A DNA stretch of 41,728 nucleotides. Origin: Deltaproteobacteria bacterium. Lineage in GTDB: Bacteria > Desulfobacterota > Binatia > Binatales > Binataceae. Below the pieces are notes generated by a model. It was not told the DNA's origin. It did not search any database and worked only from the letters and a program-made list of their open reading frames with translations. How positions within the stretch are numbered: the first letter of the stretch is position 1; each line of letters begins with the position of its first letter. The stretch lies in NCBI GenBank assembly GCA_019237115.1, contig JAFAHS010000402.1, forward strand, positions 1-41,728. Direction: 5' to 3'. This document shows, one piece after another, positions 1 through 7,740 of the stretch. The position numbers and the translations under genes were made by a program.

Positions 1-275
1 ACGCGGCGGTAGAAGCCGGTCACCACGAGATTCGTAGGTGGTGCGATCGGTGCGGGTGTGCCAAGCCCGTCCCAGGCAAAACGCGCAAATGAACTGAGGA
101 GTGGCAACAGCCCCAACACGATGAGTGCGGCGCCAACCCATCGCAAAGGCTCGATGCCGAAGAACGGCGGGCCGATACGCCAGTGCGTGAGCCACCACGG
201 AACAAAGCCCGCAACCGTCCCTGGCGCGAGGATGAAGAACACCAGCGATCCCAGCGAAGCCCAGAAACGGCGCAT
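1..275 (-). CDS. Isoprenylcysteine carboxyl methyltransferase-like membrane protein, N-terminal part
   Basis: The gene runs off the left edge, so only about 91 N-terminal residues are present, starting from ATG at 275. The translation begins MRRFWASLGSLVFF and has two hydrophobic segments (about residues 5-25 and 46-64). They are separated by a short loop containing PPFFGIEPLRW. It then reads GLGTPAPIAPP and LVVTGFYRR. In isoprenylcysteine carboxyl methyltransferase/phospholipid methyltransferase-like proteins this last motif immediately precedes the conserved RNPMY segment. The family uses S-adenosylmethionine for methyl transfer at the membrane, but the catalytic C-terminal part lies outside the window and the substrate cannot be named. 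It is divergent to the TMEM175-like fragment, with only 22 nt between the two starts. Confidence 0.7.
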   Translation of the reverse strand, partial: MRRFWASLGSLVFFILAPGTVAGFVPWWLTHWRIGPPFFGIEPLRWVGAALIVLGLLPLLSSFARFAWDGLGTPAPIAPPTNLVVTGFYRR

Positions 276-297
276 GGTTCATCCCCATTGAACGATC

Positions 298-888
298 ATG
301 GTGCTGGAGTTAAATCCACCGCCGCATCCTACCTTTGCAGCCCTGCTCCCTCTATGGCCGACCGGTGTCAGCTATGTGGTGAGCTATCTCTTCATCGCAA
401 TCGTCTGGGTGAACCATCATCACTTGCTCCAGTATGCACAAGCTCCAACTCACAGGCTGATTTGGAGAAACTTCGCACACTTGTTTTCAGTCTCGCTCGT
501 ACCATTCTCGACCGCCTGGATGGCCCGTACTCGACTGGCTGGCGTGCCAGTCGCTTCGGAAGCGGGAGTGTTTGTGCTGGTCAACGTGACGTACGTGGCG
601 TTGCTGCGGGAGACATTCGAACGAGCCGATGAGAGTGAAATTTCGGCGCAGGCGCGACGCTTGATGCGGCTGCGATCGTTTTTGACCTTGGGAGCCTTCA
701 CGATCGCGATGGTGATATCGGTCAAATTTCCTCTGTACGGCCTGGGGCTGGTGTGCTTTTGTTTGCTCTTCTATCTGCGGCCAGAGCCTCCCCAGGGTGT
801 CGGTGAAGGATCTAGAATTCGTGCAGTCTTACGAGTTCCATGGCGTAGAAGAGTCCCAGAGAACAACGCCAATGCGAAGCCATGGTAG
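298..888 (+). pseudogene. TMEM175-family (DUF1211) channel, missing first helix
   Basis: The 196-residue frame matches the TMEM175/DUF1211 family of small potassium-channel-like membrane proteins. It begins MVLELNPP and has the SYLFIAIVWVNHHHL helix, the RNFAHLFSVSLVPFSTAW segment and a third hydrophobic segment, GVFVLVNVTYVAL. Family members normally carry about 25 further residues before MVLEL, with the pore-lining signature FSDGVFAI. Here an in-frame TGA at 289-291 lies three codons upstream of the ATG, and the DNA beyond it is the divergent methyltransferase gene. The signature is not found in another frame. The C-terminal tail (RPEPPQGVGE onward) also loses family resemblance. The gene is therefore most likely 5'-truncated by rearrangement and non-functional as a channel, although the remaining helices are open. 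Confidence 0.65.
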
Positions 889-951
889 CACCGGAACCGC
901 TCGAGCCGCCGCCGCGTTCATTGAGCCGACGCGATCTGCGTTCAATTAGCT

Positions 952-2343
952 CTACCGTTTCTCGACCTGTTGGAGAAGGAAGACCAGCCCCTCGGATATT
1001 GTCGGGTGAGCGAAAATCGCGTCGCGCAACACGGTGTAAGGCAATCGCCCAACCATCGCGGTTTGAACTGCCGCCATCAGCTCACTTGCCTCGATGCCAA
1101 ACGCGGTGAAGCCTACGATTTGGTCGTTGTCTTTGCCGATCAGCATCTTCATAAAACCGCGCGGCTCGGCAATTGTCTCCGTGCGGAGCACATTCGCCAT
1201 CGGCAGTTTCGCGATGCGATATTCGATTTTGTCGCGCCTTGCCTCGGTCTCGTTGCGGCCGACGCGCGCCAGTTCCGGATCGGTGAACATGCAGAACGGC
1301 ACGATGCGATCCTTCGTGGTTCGATTGCCGCCCTTCAGGTTGTCACGCACGACACGAAAGTCGTTGTACGCGACGTGTGTGAATTGCGGACTGCCCGCGC
1401 AATCGCCCATCGCCCACACCTTGGATGCGGTCGTCTCCAGCCGGTCGTTGACCTTGATATAGCCACGCTCGTCGAGTTCGACGCCTGCTTGCTCCAGACC
1501 GATTCCCTTCGTATTCGGCATCCGACCGACGGAGACGAGAAGATGGGTCCCTTCGATGATCCGTTCACCAGCACCGTCGTTTGCGTAGACTCGAACCTCT
1601 CTGCCTGAAACTCCCTCTACCCGAGAGATATGAGTGCCGAGCAACACTTCGATTCCTTCGCCGTGAAACAAATCAAGGAGAGCGTTGCCAACGTCAGGAT
1701 CTTCTCGCTCGGCCAGCTGCGCCCCCTGTTCGATCACGGTCACATCCGATCCGAACCGGCGTACCGCCTGCGCGAGTTCAAGCCCTATATAACCTCCGCC
1801 AATCACTATGAGATGACCCGGCAGCCGATCGAGATCGAGCGCTTCGATATGGGTCATCGGATTCGCCGCGGTGAGCCCCGGAACATTGGGAATCGCCGAG
1901 TGCGAACCCAGGTCGAGGAACACACGTTCGCCTACGATCCGCCGAGTACCCCCATTGTTGAGCGTGACCTCAACCGTTCTCGGATCAACGAAGCGACCTT
2001 CACCCATGATCAATTCTATTCCCGCGTCGTCTGTACGCTTGGCGTGGAACTGATGCTCCCCTTCGACCATCTTGCGTTTACGCTGCTGGACACCGGCCAT
2101 GCTGATTCGGAGTTGGTCCATTTCCAGTCCGAACTCAGGGCCGCGCCGCGCCAACGATGCTACTCTCGCAGAGTAAATGATGTTCTTGCTTGGCAAGCAT
2201 GCGATATTCGGGCACGAACCGCCGAGCCATTTCCGCTCGACCATCGCAGTGCGATGACCCTCATCGGCCATCGTCCAGGCGGTCCACTTACCAGCCTCTC
2301 CGCTCCCTAGAACCAGAATTTCGTATTTTTCTGGGTCAGCCAT
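952..2343 (-). CDS. FAD-dependent pyridine nucleotide-disulfide oxidoreductase (Lpd/MerA-like)
   Basis: This is a full-length 463-residue class I flavoprotein disulfide reductase. The N-terminal FAD-binding motif is VLGSGEAGKW (about residues 11-20). The redox-active disulfide lies in GGSCPNIACLPSK (about 41-53, Cys-x4-Cys), where dihydrolipoamide dehydrogenase usually has GGTCLNVGCIPSK. The NAD(P) Rossmann motif is VIGGGYIGLELA in mid-protein, and the second FAD motif is VWAMGDCAG. The C-terminal dimerisation domain carries the active-site FAHPTISEG His-Glu pair. No HMA metal-binding domain precedes it and no 2-oxoacid dehydrogenase genes adjoin it, so lipoamide, mercuric or another disulfide substrate cannot be assigned. 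A quinone- or low-molecular-weight-thiol-linked reductase is possible. Confidence 0.85.
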   Translation of the reverse strand: MADPEKYEILVLGSGEAGKWTAWTMADEGHRTAMVERKWLGGSCPNIACLPSKNIIYSARVASLARRGPEFGLEMDQLRISMAGVQQRKRKMVEGEHQFHAKRTDDAGIELIMGEGRFVDPRTVEVTLNNGGTRRIVGERVFLDLGSHSAIPNVPGLTAANPMTHIEALDLDRLPGHLIVIGGGYIGLELAQAVRRFGSDVTVIEQGAQLAEREDPDVGNALLDLFHGEGIEVLLGTHISRVEGVSGREVRVYANDGAGERIIEGTHLLVSVGRMPNTKGIGLEQAGVELDERGYIKVNDRLETTASKVWAMGDCAGSPQFTHVAYNDFRVVRDNLKGGNRTTKDRIVPFCMFTDPELARVGRNETEARRDKIEYRIAKLPMANVLRTETIAEPRGFMKMLIGKDNDQIVGFTAFGIEASELMAAVQTAMVGRLPYTVLRDAIFAHPTISEGLVFLLQQVEKR

Positions 2344-2422
2344 TGGGCCATCTCCCTAATAATGACCATAGGGTCTGTTCGAGCTTATTAAGGTGCTCCT
2401 GGCGCATACGAAACGACGACGA

Positions 2423-2539
2423 TCAGTGATTGCTGCCGATAGCCTCGCGTATGATGTCGACAACAAGGTCAGGCGCAGTGACGATTGGCGCGTGGTCTAC
2501 TGGACGCGACCGCACTCGGGCGTGCATCCGCTTATGCCA
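2423..2539 (-). pseudogene. Possible C-terminal relic of an alpha/beta hydrolase
   Basis: The minus frame ending at TGA 2423-2425 reads ARVRSRPVDHAPIVTAPDL followed by VVDIIREAIGSNH. A DHAP...TAP...VVDII pattern resembles the C-terminal end (His-containing loop and last helix) of epoxide-hydrolase-like alpha/beta hydrolases. No catalytic nucleophile elbow lies upstream in any frame before the neighbouring dehalogenase pseudogene. I read this as a short gene remnant. It rests on pattern recognition only and could be chance coding. Confidence 0.25.
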
Positions 2540-2551
2540 TAAAGCGCCCCG

Positions 2552-3440
2552 TCAGCCCAACGTTCCCATCCAGTCGACGATGGCTTTTCCGATTTCGTCG
2601 GGCGAATCTTCCTGAACGAAATGGATTCCGGCCACCGTCTTCTCTGTCAGAACCGGCCATCCGCGCACGAGGTTGACCAGTCTATCAACGGCGAGGATCG
2701 CACCTGGCTCAGCCTTCAGGAACAGCTTGGGCACTTTGCTCGTCCCGAGTCACTCCGCATAGGCGGCCGCGATCGCACTTACGTCGGCAGGTTCGCCGTC
2801 GATAGGGATCTGCCGGGGCCAGGTCAGCGTCGGCCGTCGGCCCTCGCCGGGCTTCGCGAACGGCCGCCGGTATTCCGCCATCTCCTCGGCGGATAGCTTA
2901 CGCTTGATGGCGTTGGGCAGGATCTGTTCAATGAAATAGTTGTTCTGCAGGACCATCGCTTCACCGGCGTCCGAACGCAGCGCCTCCAAGGCTTGACGCA
3001 TTCCCATCGTGTCCCAGTGGTCCCGGCCTTGCGGCGCCACGATCGCTTCCCTGAACGCAATTCGCTTCACGGCTTCGCGATGGCGGTTGGCCCAGTCGAA
3101 GCCCAGCGCCGAGCCCCAGTCATGCACGACGAAGGTGACCCGCTCGCGCACATCCAACGCCTCCAGCAGGGCGTCGAGGTAGCGGCGGTGTTCGACGAAG
3201 CGATAGGAGCCGGGGCCACTGTTAGGCAACTTGTCGGAGTCGCCCATACCGATCAGGTCGGGAGCGATGCAGCGGCCTCGTGGCTGGAGGTGCGGCAACA
3301 CGTTGCGCCAGAGGTAGGAGGAGGTGGGATTGCCGTGCAGCAGCACGATGGGGTCTCCGTTTTCCCACCTCGACGTACGCCATCTCGCTGTCGAGAACTC
3401 GCCGCCGCTGCTTTTGGTATGGAAATGCTGCAGAGATCAT
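2552..3440 (-). pseudogene. Haloalkane dehalogenase, broken by frameshift and nonsense codon
   Basis: Three minus-strand segments join into one LinB/DhaA-type haloalkane dehalogenase of about 295 residues. The start ATG at 3440 has a GGAG ribosome site and gives MISAAFPYQKQRRRVLDSEM. The oxyanion/halide Asn segment HGNPTSSYLW, the nucleophile elbow VHDWGSALGF (Asp nucleophile, halide-binding Trp) and the C-terminal GIHFVQEDSPDEIG with the catalytic His are all present. Removing one T from the T4 run at 3360-3363 restores the frame between AYVEVG and PIVLLHGN. A TGA at 2750-2752 replaces the Trp expected in AYAEWLG, and the frame continues intact to 2552. Such enzymes hydrolyse haloalkanes to alcohols and halide. 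All catalytic residues survive, so the inactivation looks recent or is a sequence artefact. Confidence 0.85.
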
Positions 3441-3952
3441 GTCGGCTTCTCCTTCTTTATTTGTAGGATTGTTCAGCTAACAGGCGTCAAACGCCGGGAG
3501 CACAAACCGCGCTGACCGAACGATCTGCTTCAATCAACTCCGTCTATGACGATCGCGCGCATAAAATGCCTCCAGCTCATTGAAATCGCGAACTACGGAG
3601 CTAACTGCGCTGGAGGAAGTTGACCTCTACGCAGGACTCGGATCGAGGAAGCCCATTTCCAGAGGATGAGTTTAAAGCGAAGTGGGCACTGGGGTAGAAG
3701 TGCCCTCCGCTTGAGACAATGAGGAAGGGAACTCTGCAGCCCTTCACGATATGCGTTCCATTAGCGGAAATGATCCCGCTCCGGCTGCTTCATAGCAAGT
3801 TTCAAAACGTGCGCAATATCTGAAGTTGCTGAGAAAGACGCGAGCGCGTATTAAGGGCGAGAGCACAGCAACCCACTTTGTCGAGAGGGCTGCTATTTCG
3901 GCACCGAGCCCGTTGTTCGAGTCGGCTAGCTTGAAAAAGAGCTTGATTTAGT
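3441..3952. other. Intergenic stretch with no recognised gene
   Basis: About 510 nt lie between the dehalogenase pseudogene and the tRNA pair. It looks less GC-rich than its surroundings and has frequent stops in all frames. I saw no conserved protein segment, no signatures of RNase P RNA, tmRNA or SRP RNA, and no terminal inverted repeats. Confidence 0.5.
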
Positions 3953-4027
3953 TGGTGATCCCAGCGGGAGTCGAACCCGCGTTCCCGACGTGAGAGGCCG
4001 GTGTCCTAACCACTAGACGATGGGACC
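3953..4027 (-). tRNA. tRNA-Glu (anticodon CTC)
   Basis: On the minus strand the 5' acceptor strand GGTCCCA (4027-4021) pairs with TGGGATC. The T arm contains GGTTCGAACTCC. The anticodon stem CCGGC/GTCGG encloses loop CTCTCAC, giving anticodon CTC (Glu, codon GAG). The discriminator is A and the 3' CCA is encoded (3955-3953). It lies just downstream of tRNA-Gln and is probably co-transcribed with it; a hairpin (ACCCACC/GGTGGGT, 4041-4061) lies in the spacer. Confidence 0.95.
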
Positions 4028-4063
4028 GTCTGTCGCGCCTACCCACCGCGAGGAGGGTGGGTT

Positions 4064-4139
4064 TGGCTGAGGAGGAAGGACTCGAACCTTCAATCGCCTG
4101 ATCCAGAGTCAGGTGGCTTGCCAATTAGCCGACTCCTCA
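4064..4139 (-). tRNA. tRNA-Gln (anticodon CTG)
   Basis: The minus-strand acceptor TGAGGAG (4139-4133) pairs with CTCCTCA. The anticodon stem CCTGA/TCAGG encloses loop CTCTGGA, giving anticodon CTG (Gln, codon CAG). The T loop is GGTTCGAGTCC, the discriminator is G and CCA is encoded (4066-4064). It is the first of a two-tRNA unit with tRNA-Glu. Both carry C at position 34 and so read G-ending codons, which fits a high-GC genome. Confidence 0.95.
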
Positions 4140-4151
4140 GCGCTAACAAAA

Positions 4152-4180
4152 AATATAGCCAAGCATCCGGCCTCGCGCCA
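4152..4180 (-). promoter_or_regulatory. Candidate promoter of the tRNA-Gln/tRNA-Glu unit
   Basis: A TATATT -10 box (4157-4152, minus strand) sits 12 nt before the tRNA-Gln 5' end, as expected for a short tRNA leader. The best -35 match at 17-nt spacing is only TGGCGC. The placement is convincing but the -35 is weak. Confidence 0.4.
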
Positions 4181-4327
4181 CCGCGACGCAGAACAGAACC
4201 GTAGCTCTGTTTGCGAGCTCGCACCGCTTCACCGACCACGCGGTGCGAGGAGCACCAAGGCACCCCACCTGCACTACCCTCTTCCACCATGAGGCCCCAG
4301 CCGTCTGTGTGGGGTTTTGGATAAATC

Positions 4328-4879
4328 CTAGCTCGCTTGCCGGACTGTGAAATGGCGCAGCGCCTCGGCGTGGCGATCGCAGAGGGCATCACAGCGGGCG
4401 AGCAGAGAGGAATCCTGACAATTGTGTTCGATCATATAGCCGAGTTCGCCGAGGTCGTGGACCAGCAGCCGCAGACACCTTTCGTACTCGTCGGGCGCCT
4501 GCACCGCTTTCAGTAGGTCGGCAACCAGATCTTCCAGCTCGGTTTCTTCGACCTCGAGCGCCATCTCGAGGGCGCGCTCAATGCGCAGTCCCGGCCTGGC
4601 TTCGCGATGGAATCTCGCCAGCAGCTCGCGGAGCTTGACGATCGCAGAGTCTTCGAGAGAGATCGGGCCGGGTGCATCGAGCTTGTCCTCAAGGTCGAGC
4701 ACCGTCCAGACCAGGTCGAGCGCGCCGACATGGCGGGCTTCGTCGCGCGCCATGCCGAACCAGAAATCCTGTAGCTTGGGCTCCGCGGCGAACAGCTTCG
4801 CAAGCCGCGCATAAAGCGCCATGCTCTCTTTTTCGAGAGCGATCGTAGTTTCCAGGGCTTCGCGTGCGTTCGCCAACAA
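4328..4879 (-). CDS. Ferritin-like/rubrerythrin-type domain protein
   Basis: The 183-residue, almost wholly helical protein resembles a four-helix ferritin-like carboxylate-bridged domain. The first helix carries glutamates near 16-18 before SMALYARLAKLF. The second has MARDEARHVGAL with the ExxH pair at about 47-50. The third has LEMALEVEETELED, and the fourth has LLVHDLGELGYMIEH. This Glu/ExxH...Glu/His layout is typical of diiron rubrerythrin-like proteins involved in peroxide or iron handling, but there is no rubredoxin domain and the exact role is unknown. The start is TTG at 4879, nine nt after a good GGAGG site. A downstream neighbour of rny, it is separated from it by a terminator-like hairpin and so is probably transcribed on its own. 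Confidence 0.7.
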   Translation of the reverse strand: MLANAREALETTIALEKESMALYARLAKLFAAEPKLQDFWFGMARDEARHVGALDLVWTVLDLEDKLDAPGPISLEDSAIVKLRELLARFHREARPGLRIERALEMALEVEETELEDLVADLLKAVQAPDEYERCLRLLVHDLGELGYMIEHNCQDSSLLARCDALCDRHAEALRHFTVRQAS

Positions 4880-4945
4880 GCTTGTGATCCTCCGCCGTTT
4901 CTACTCTCGCCGAAAAGATGAGGATACTCAACCGCTGGCGCCAAG

Positions 4946-4990
4946 TGGGAAAGAAGGGGTGCACTCCCGCTACGGGATACACCCCTCCCT
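4946..4990 (-). terminator. Rho-independent terminator downstream of rny
   Basis: Reading the minus strand, AGGGGTG (4986-4980) pairs with CACCCCT (4961-4955). An inner stem TCCCG/CGGGA has a three-base loop, and a T-rich stretch TTCTTTCCC follows. It begins 18 nt after the rny stop codon and separates rny from the ferritin-like gene. Confidence 0.65.
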
Positions 4991-5003
4991 CTTCGTGGCA
5001 ACC

Positions 5004-6563
5004 CTAGCGCGCTATTTCAGTCGACCGGGTCTCGCGGATCACGGTGACGCGAATCTGCCCGGGATAGGTCATGTCGGTTTCGATCTTGCGCGCGACGTCC
5101 CGCGCGAGCAGCGCGGACTCCTCGTCGGAGACCTGACCCGGCTCGACGATCACCCGCATCTCGCGCCCGGCCTGGACCGCAAAGCATTTTTCGACTCCCC
5201 GAAACGACTTGGCGATTTGCTCCAGGTCCTCGAGCCGTTTCACGTAGCTCTCGAGCACTTCGCGGCGCGCTCCGGGGCGCGCGCCCGAGAGCGCGTCGGC
5301 CGCGTCGACCAGCGGCGCCAGGATGGTCTCTGCCTTGACCTCCTCGTGATGCGCCGCGATGGCATTTACGATCTTCGCCGATTCTCCGTACTTGCGCGCC
5401 AGCTCGGCGCCGATCAGGGCGTGCGACCCTTCGACTTCATGGGTTAGCGCCTTGCCAATATCATGCAGCAGCGCAGCTCGGCGCGCCTGCTTCTCGTTCA
5501 GTCCCAGCTCCGCGGCCATCGCTCCGGCGATGAACGCCGCCTCGATCGAGTGCATGAGCACGTTTTGCGCATAACTGTACCGGTACTTGAGCATGCCGAG
5601 CAGCTTCACGAGCTCCGGATGAATCCCGTGGACCCCGACCTCGATGATCGAACGCTGCCCGGCTTCGCGAATCGACTCCTCGACCTCCTGCTCCGCCTTG
5701 CGGACCACCTCCTCGATACGGCCCGGATGAATGCGGCCATCCGAGATGAGCCGTTCGAGAGCGACTCGGGCGATTTCCCGGCGAATCGGATTGTGACACG
5801 AGATAACCACCGCCTCCGGCGTGTCGTCGATGATGATGTCGACGCCGGTGGCAGCCTCGATGGCGCGGATATTGCGGCCTTCGCGCCCGATGATGCGGCC
5901 CTTCATCTCGTCGGTGGGCAATGCAATCACCGCAACCGTGCGCTCGGCGACGAACTCGCCGGCGAGCCGTTCGATGGCGATCGAGACGATGCGCTTGGCC
6001 CGACGGTCCGCTTCTTCGCGGGCTTCTTCCTCGACCACGCGGATGTGACGGGCCGCATCGGTTCGAGCCTGCCCGATCATTTCATCCATGAGGCTGCGTT
6101 TAGCCTCCTCGCGGGTGAGGCCGGCCACCGCTTCCAGCTTGGTGCGGGCTTCATCGACCAGTTTCTGGCGTTCTTCTTCCTTTTCGACCAGGTTCTTTTC
6201 GCGCGCCCGCTGACTCTGGTCGCGTCGATTGAGGTCACTCTCGCGGCGTTCGAAGGCTTCCTGGCGTTTTTCGAACGCTTCCTCGCGCGATTCAAGTTTG
6301 CTTTCCGCCTGCTGCATCTCGCGCCGGCGGTCGCGCACTTCGCGCTCGGCGTCGGCGCGAGCACCGACCGCCAAATCTTTGGCCTTTACCTCCGCTTCCT
6401 TGATGATTAGTTCGCTTCTGGTTTGTGCCTCCCTGACTGTTTCTTCGGCCTGAGCTCGAGCGGCTTCCTGATCGACGACGTTCTCGCGTCGCCGCATCGA
6501 TCCCCATACCAGGAAGATCGCGCTGCCAACTATGAATCCCAGGATTGCGACTATCAGATTCAC
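5004..6563 (-). CDS. rny: Ribonuclease Y
   Basis: RNase Y is a membrane-anchored endoribonuclease that initiates mRNA decay. The 519-residue protein has the full family architecture. It has an N-terminal transmembrane anchor (1-20) and a long charged coiled coil (about 25-205). The KH RNA-binding domain contains GRIIGREGRNIRAIE (222-236). The HD phosphohydrolase domain carries His338, the HD pair in LLHDIGK (365-371), His381 and the HH pair at 405-406. Length matches the family. Its ATG overlaps the stop of the upstream cyclo-ligase gene (ATGA, 6560-6563), so the two are translationally coupled. A terminator follows the stop codon. Confidence 0.97.
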   Translation of the reverse strand: MNLIVAILGFIVGSAIFLVWGSMRRRENVVDQEAARAQAEETVREAQTRSELIIKEAEVKAKDLAVGARADAEREVRDRRREMQQAESKLESREEAFEKRQEAFERRESDLNRRDQSQRAREKNLVEKEEERQKLVDEARTKLEAVAGLTREEAKRSLMDEMIGQARTDAARHIRVVEEEAREEADRRAKRIVSIAIERLAGEFVAERTVAVIALPTDEMKGRIIGREGRNIRAIEAATGVDIIIDDTPEAVVISCHNPIRREIARVALERLISDGRIHPGRIEEVVRKAEQEVEESIREAGQRSIIEVGVHGIHPELVKLLGMLKYRYSYAQNVLMHSIEAAFIAGAMAAELGLNEKQARRAALLHDIGKALTHEVEGSHALIGAELARKYGESAKIVNAIAAHHEEVKAETILAPLVDAADALSGARPGARREVLESYVKRLEDLEQIAKSFRGVEKCFAVQAGREMRVIVEPGQVSDEESALLARDVARKIETDMTYPGQIRVTVIRETRSTEIAR

Positions 6564-7192
6564 CCGGGTGTACCTCCTCGGCCCACCTCTGCCGCGAGCG
6601 GCTGAACCTGCGGTTCGGCCACCCGAATCAGGGCGGACTCGGTAAAGATGTATTGAAGCCGCCGGTCGTAGGATTCCTCCGGAATCCGGTCCAGCAGCTG
6701 GAAAGAATAGGCGAGACCTACCGTGATCGCTTCTCGCGGCAATGCCGCCAGGAAACGATCATAATGGCCTCCACCCCGGCCCAGCCGCTGACCCTGCGGT
6801 CCAAACGCCAACCCGGGAATCACGATCATCGCGCCCGCCAGCTCCTCTGGCGGCGCGTTGGCACCGTCGGTGGCCGGCTCGCGGATGCCAAAGACCCCCG
6901 CAACCAGCTCCGATAAGGCATGCACCCGCGCCACCGTCATGGTCTCGCGGCCGCGGCGCAGGCAGGGAAAAAACAGCTCCTTTCCGGAGGCGATCGCATC
7001 GGCAGCGATCAGATCCGTGGCCACTTCGTTATGGATGGGGGAATAAAGGACGACTACCGGCGCGTCACGATAGCAATCGGTCGCAAGCAGCCGGTGCTGA
7101 ATCGTAACCGAGCGCGATTTCGTAAAGTGCGGCGCCAGTGATGCACGGCATTCACCGAGCACCGTGCGCAGGTATTTTTTCTGTTCCGCCAT
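6560..7192 (-). CDS. fau: 5-formyltetrahydrofolate cyclo-ligase
   Basis: The enzyme converts 5-formyl-THF with ATP to 5,10-methenyl-THF in the cytoplasm, recycling a folate storage form. The 210-residue sequence has the N-terminal basic helix KKYLRTVLGECR, the substrate-region motif VVLYSPIHNEV (47-57) and the family hallmark RLGRGGGHYDRFL (136-148). The family usually has GGGYYDR here, so the first Tyr is His. The C-terminal part YDRRLQYIFTESALI is also typical. It follows the 6S RNA candidate and overlaps rny by four bases. The ssrS-fau arrangement is conserved widely in proteobacteria. Confidence 0.95.
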   Translation of the reverse strand: MAEQKKYLRTVLGECRASLAPHFTKSRSVTIQHRLLATDCYRDAPVVVLYSPIHNEVATDLIAADAIASGKELFFPCLRRGRETMTVARVHALSELVAGVFGIREPATDGANAPPEELAGAMIVIPGLAFGPQGQRLGRGGGHYDRFLAALPREAITVGLAYSFQLLDRIPEESYDRRLQYIFTESALIRVAEPQVQPLAAEVGRGGTPG

Positions 7193-7256
7193 GGTTCATG
7201 CCATGGCGGGAGCGGGATCAACTACTCAACCACCACTGAACGCTTGCGTCCTGGTT

Positions 7257-7457
7257 CGAAGCCGGACCTCGCCGCGGCGGACCGCAATCGAGCAGATCGC
7301 GATAGGTTCGCAGATATTCCGCCGATCCACCGACAAATCCTCTCACGGGCCGCGCGATCGCGGGCCTCGCGTTGTGGCTAGTTACCAAACCCAGTTCCCC
7401 GCCCCCGTACCATCGGTCTAGATCCTCATGGGCATGTGCGCCCGCGGGCAGGGCTCT
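7257..7457 (-). ncRNA. ssrS: Probable 6S RNA
   Basis: The 260-nt gap between zapA and fau has no open frame and can fold into one long rod on the minus strand. The closing helix joins GAGCC..CCTGCC(C)GCGG (about 7456-7440) to CCGCGGC(G)AGG..GGCTT (about 7276-7259). A short GCGCA/TGCG helix follows (7440-7436 with 7286-7283). After a large open central region comes a second helix, GATC(TAG)ACCGA (7424-7413) with TCGGT(G)GATC (7333-7324). An apical GGCC(C)GCG/CGCGGCC hairpin lies at about 7349-7367. A closing stem, central bubble and terminal stem of about 200 nt is the promoter-mimicking architecture of 6S RNA, which binds sigma70 RNA polymerase. The zapA-ssrS-fau order is its canonical locus. 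Identification rests on synteny and hand folding. Confidence 0.65.
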
Positions 7458-7735
7458 CACAACTCCTTACCCTCAATCGCGGCGCTCAGCCTCTTGTTCA
7501 TCGCCTCGATATGCTCGACCAATGCCGTGTGCTCCTGGCGCAGGCGCTCGAGCTCGTCGGCGAAGTTTAGTGCGGCCAAAATCGCCAGGTGGACTGAGCT
7601 TACCGCCTGGGTTCCGGCGCGGATGTTCTTGATCTTACCATCAACCGTCCGAGCGAGGTCCCTGACCCACTGGTCGCCGGCATCGCTGGCGACGGTGAGA
7701 TTCTGCCCCATGATCTCGACGTTGATGCCTTTCAT
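7457..7735 (-). CDS. zapA: Cell division protein ZapA
   Basis: This 92-residue protein promotes FtsZ bundling at the division ring. It has the ZapA pattern: an N-terminal beta strand (VEIMGQNLTVAS), then a helix with DQWVRDLARTVDGKIKNI. The conserved segment AVSSVHLAILAALNFADEL (about 44-62) follows, and then a C-terminal coiled-coil helix LERLRQEHTALVEHIEAMNKR. It begins five nt after the ZapB-like gene and precedes the 6S RNA candidate, the usual arrangement. Confidence 0.92.
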   Translation of the reverse strand: MKGINVEIMGQNLTVASDAGDQWVRDLARTVDGKIKNIRAGTQAVSSVHLAILAALNFADELERLRQEHTALVEHIEAMNKRLSAAIEGKEL

Positions 7736-7740
7736 TCTCC

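Noticed and set aside
5463..6410. 315-codon plus-strand open frame opposite rny
   Set aside because: It mirrors the charged coiled coil of RNase Y in antisense and has no independent start context or homology signal.
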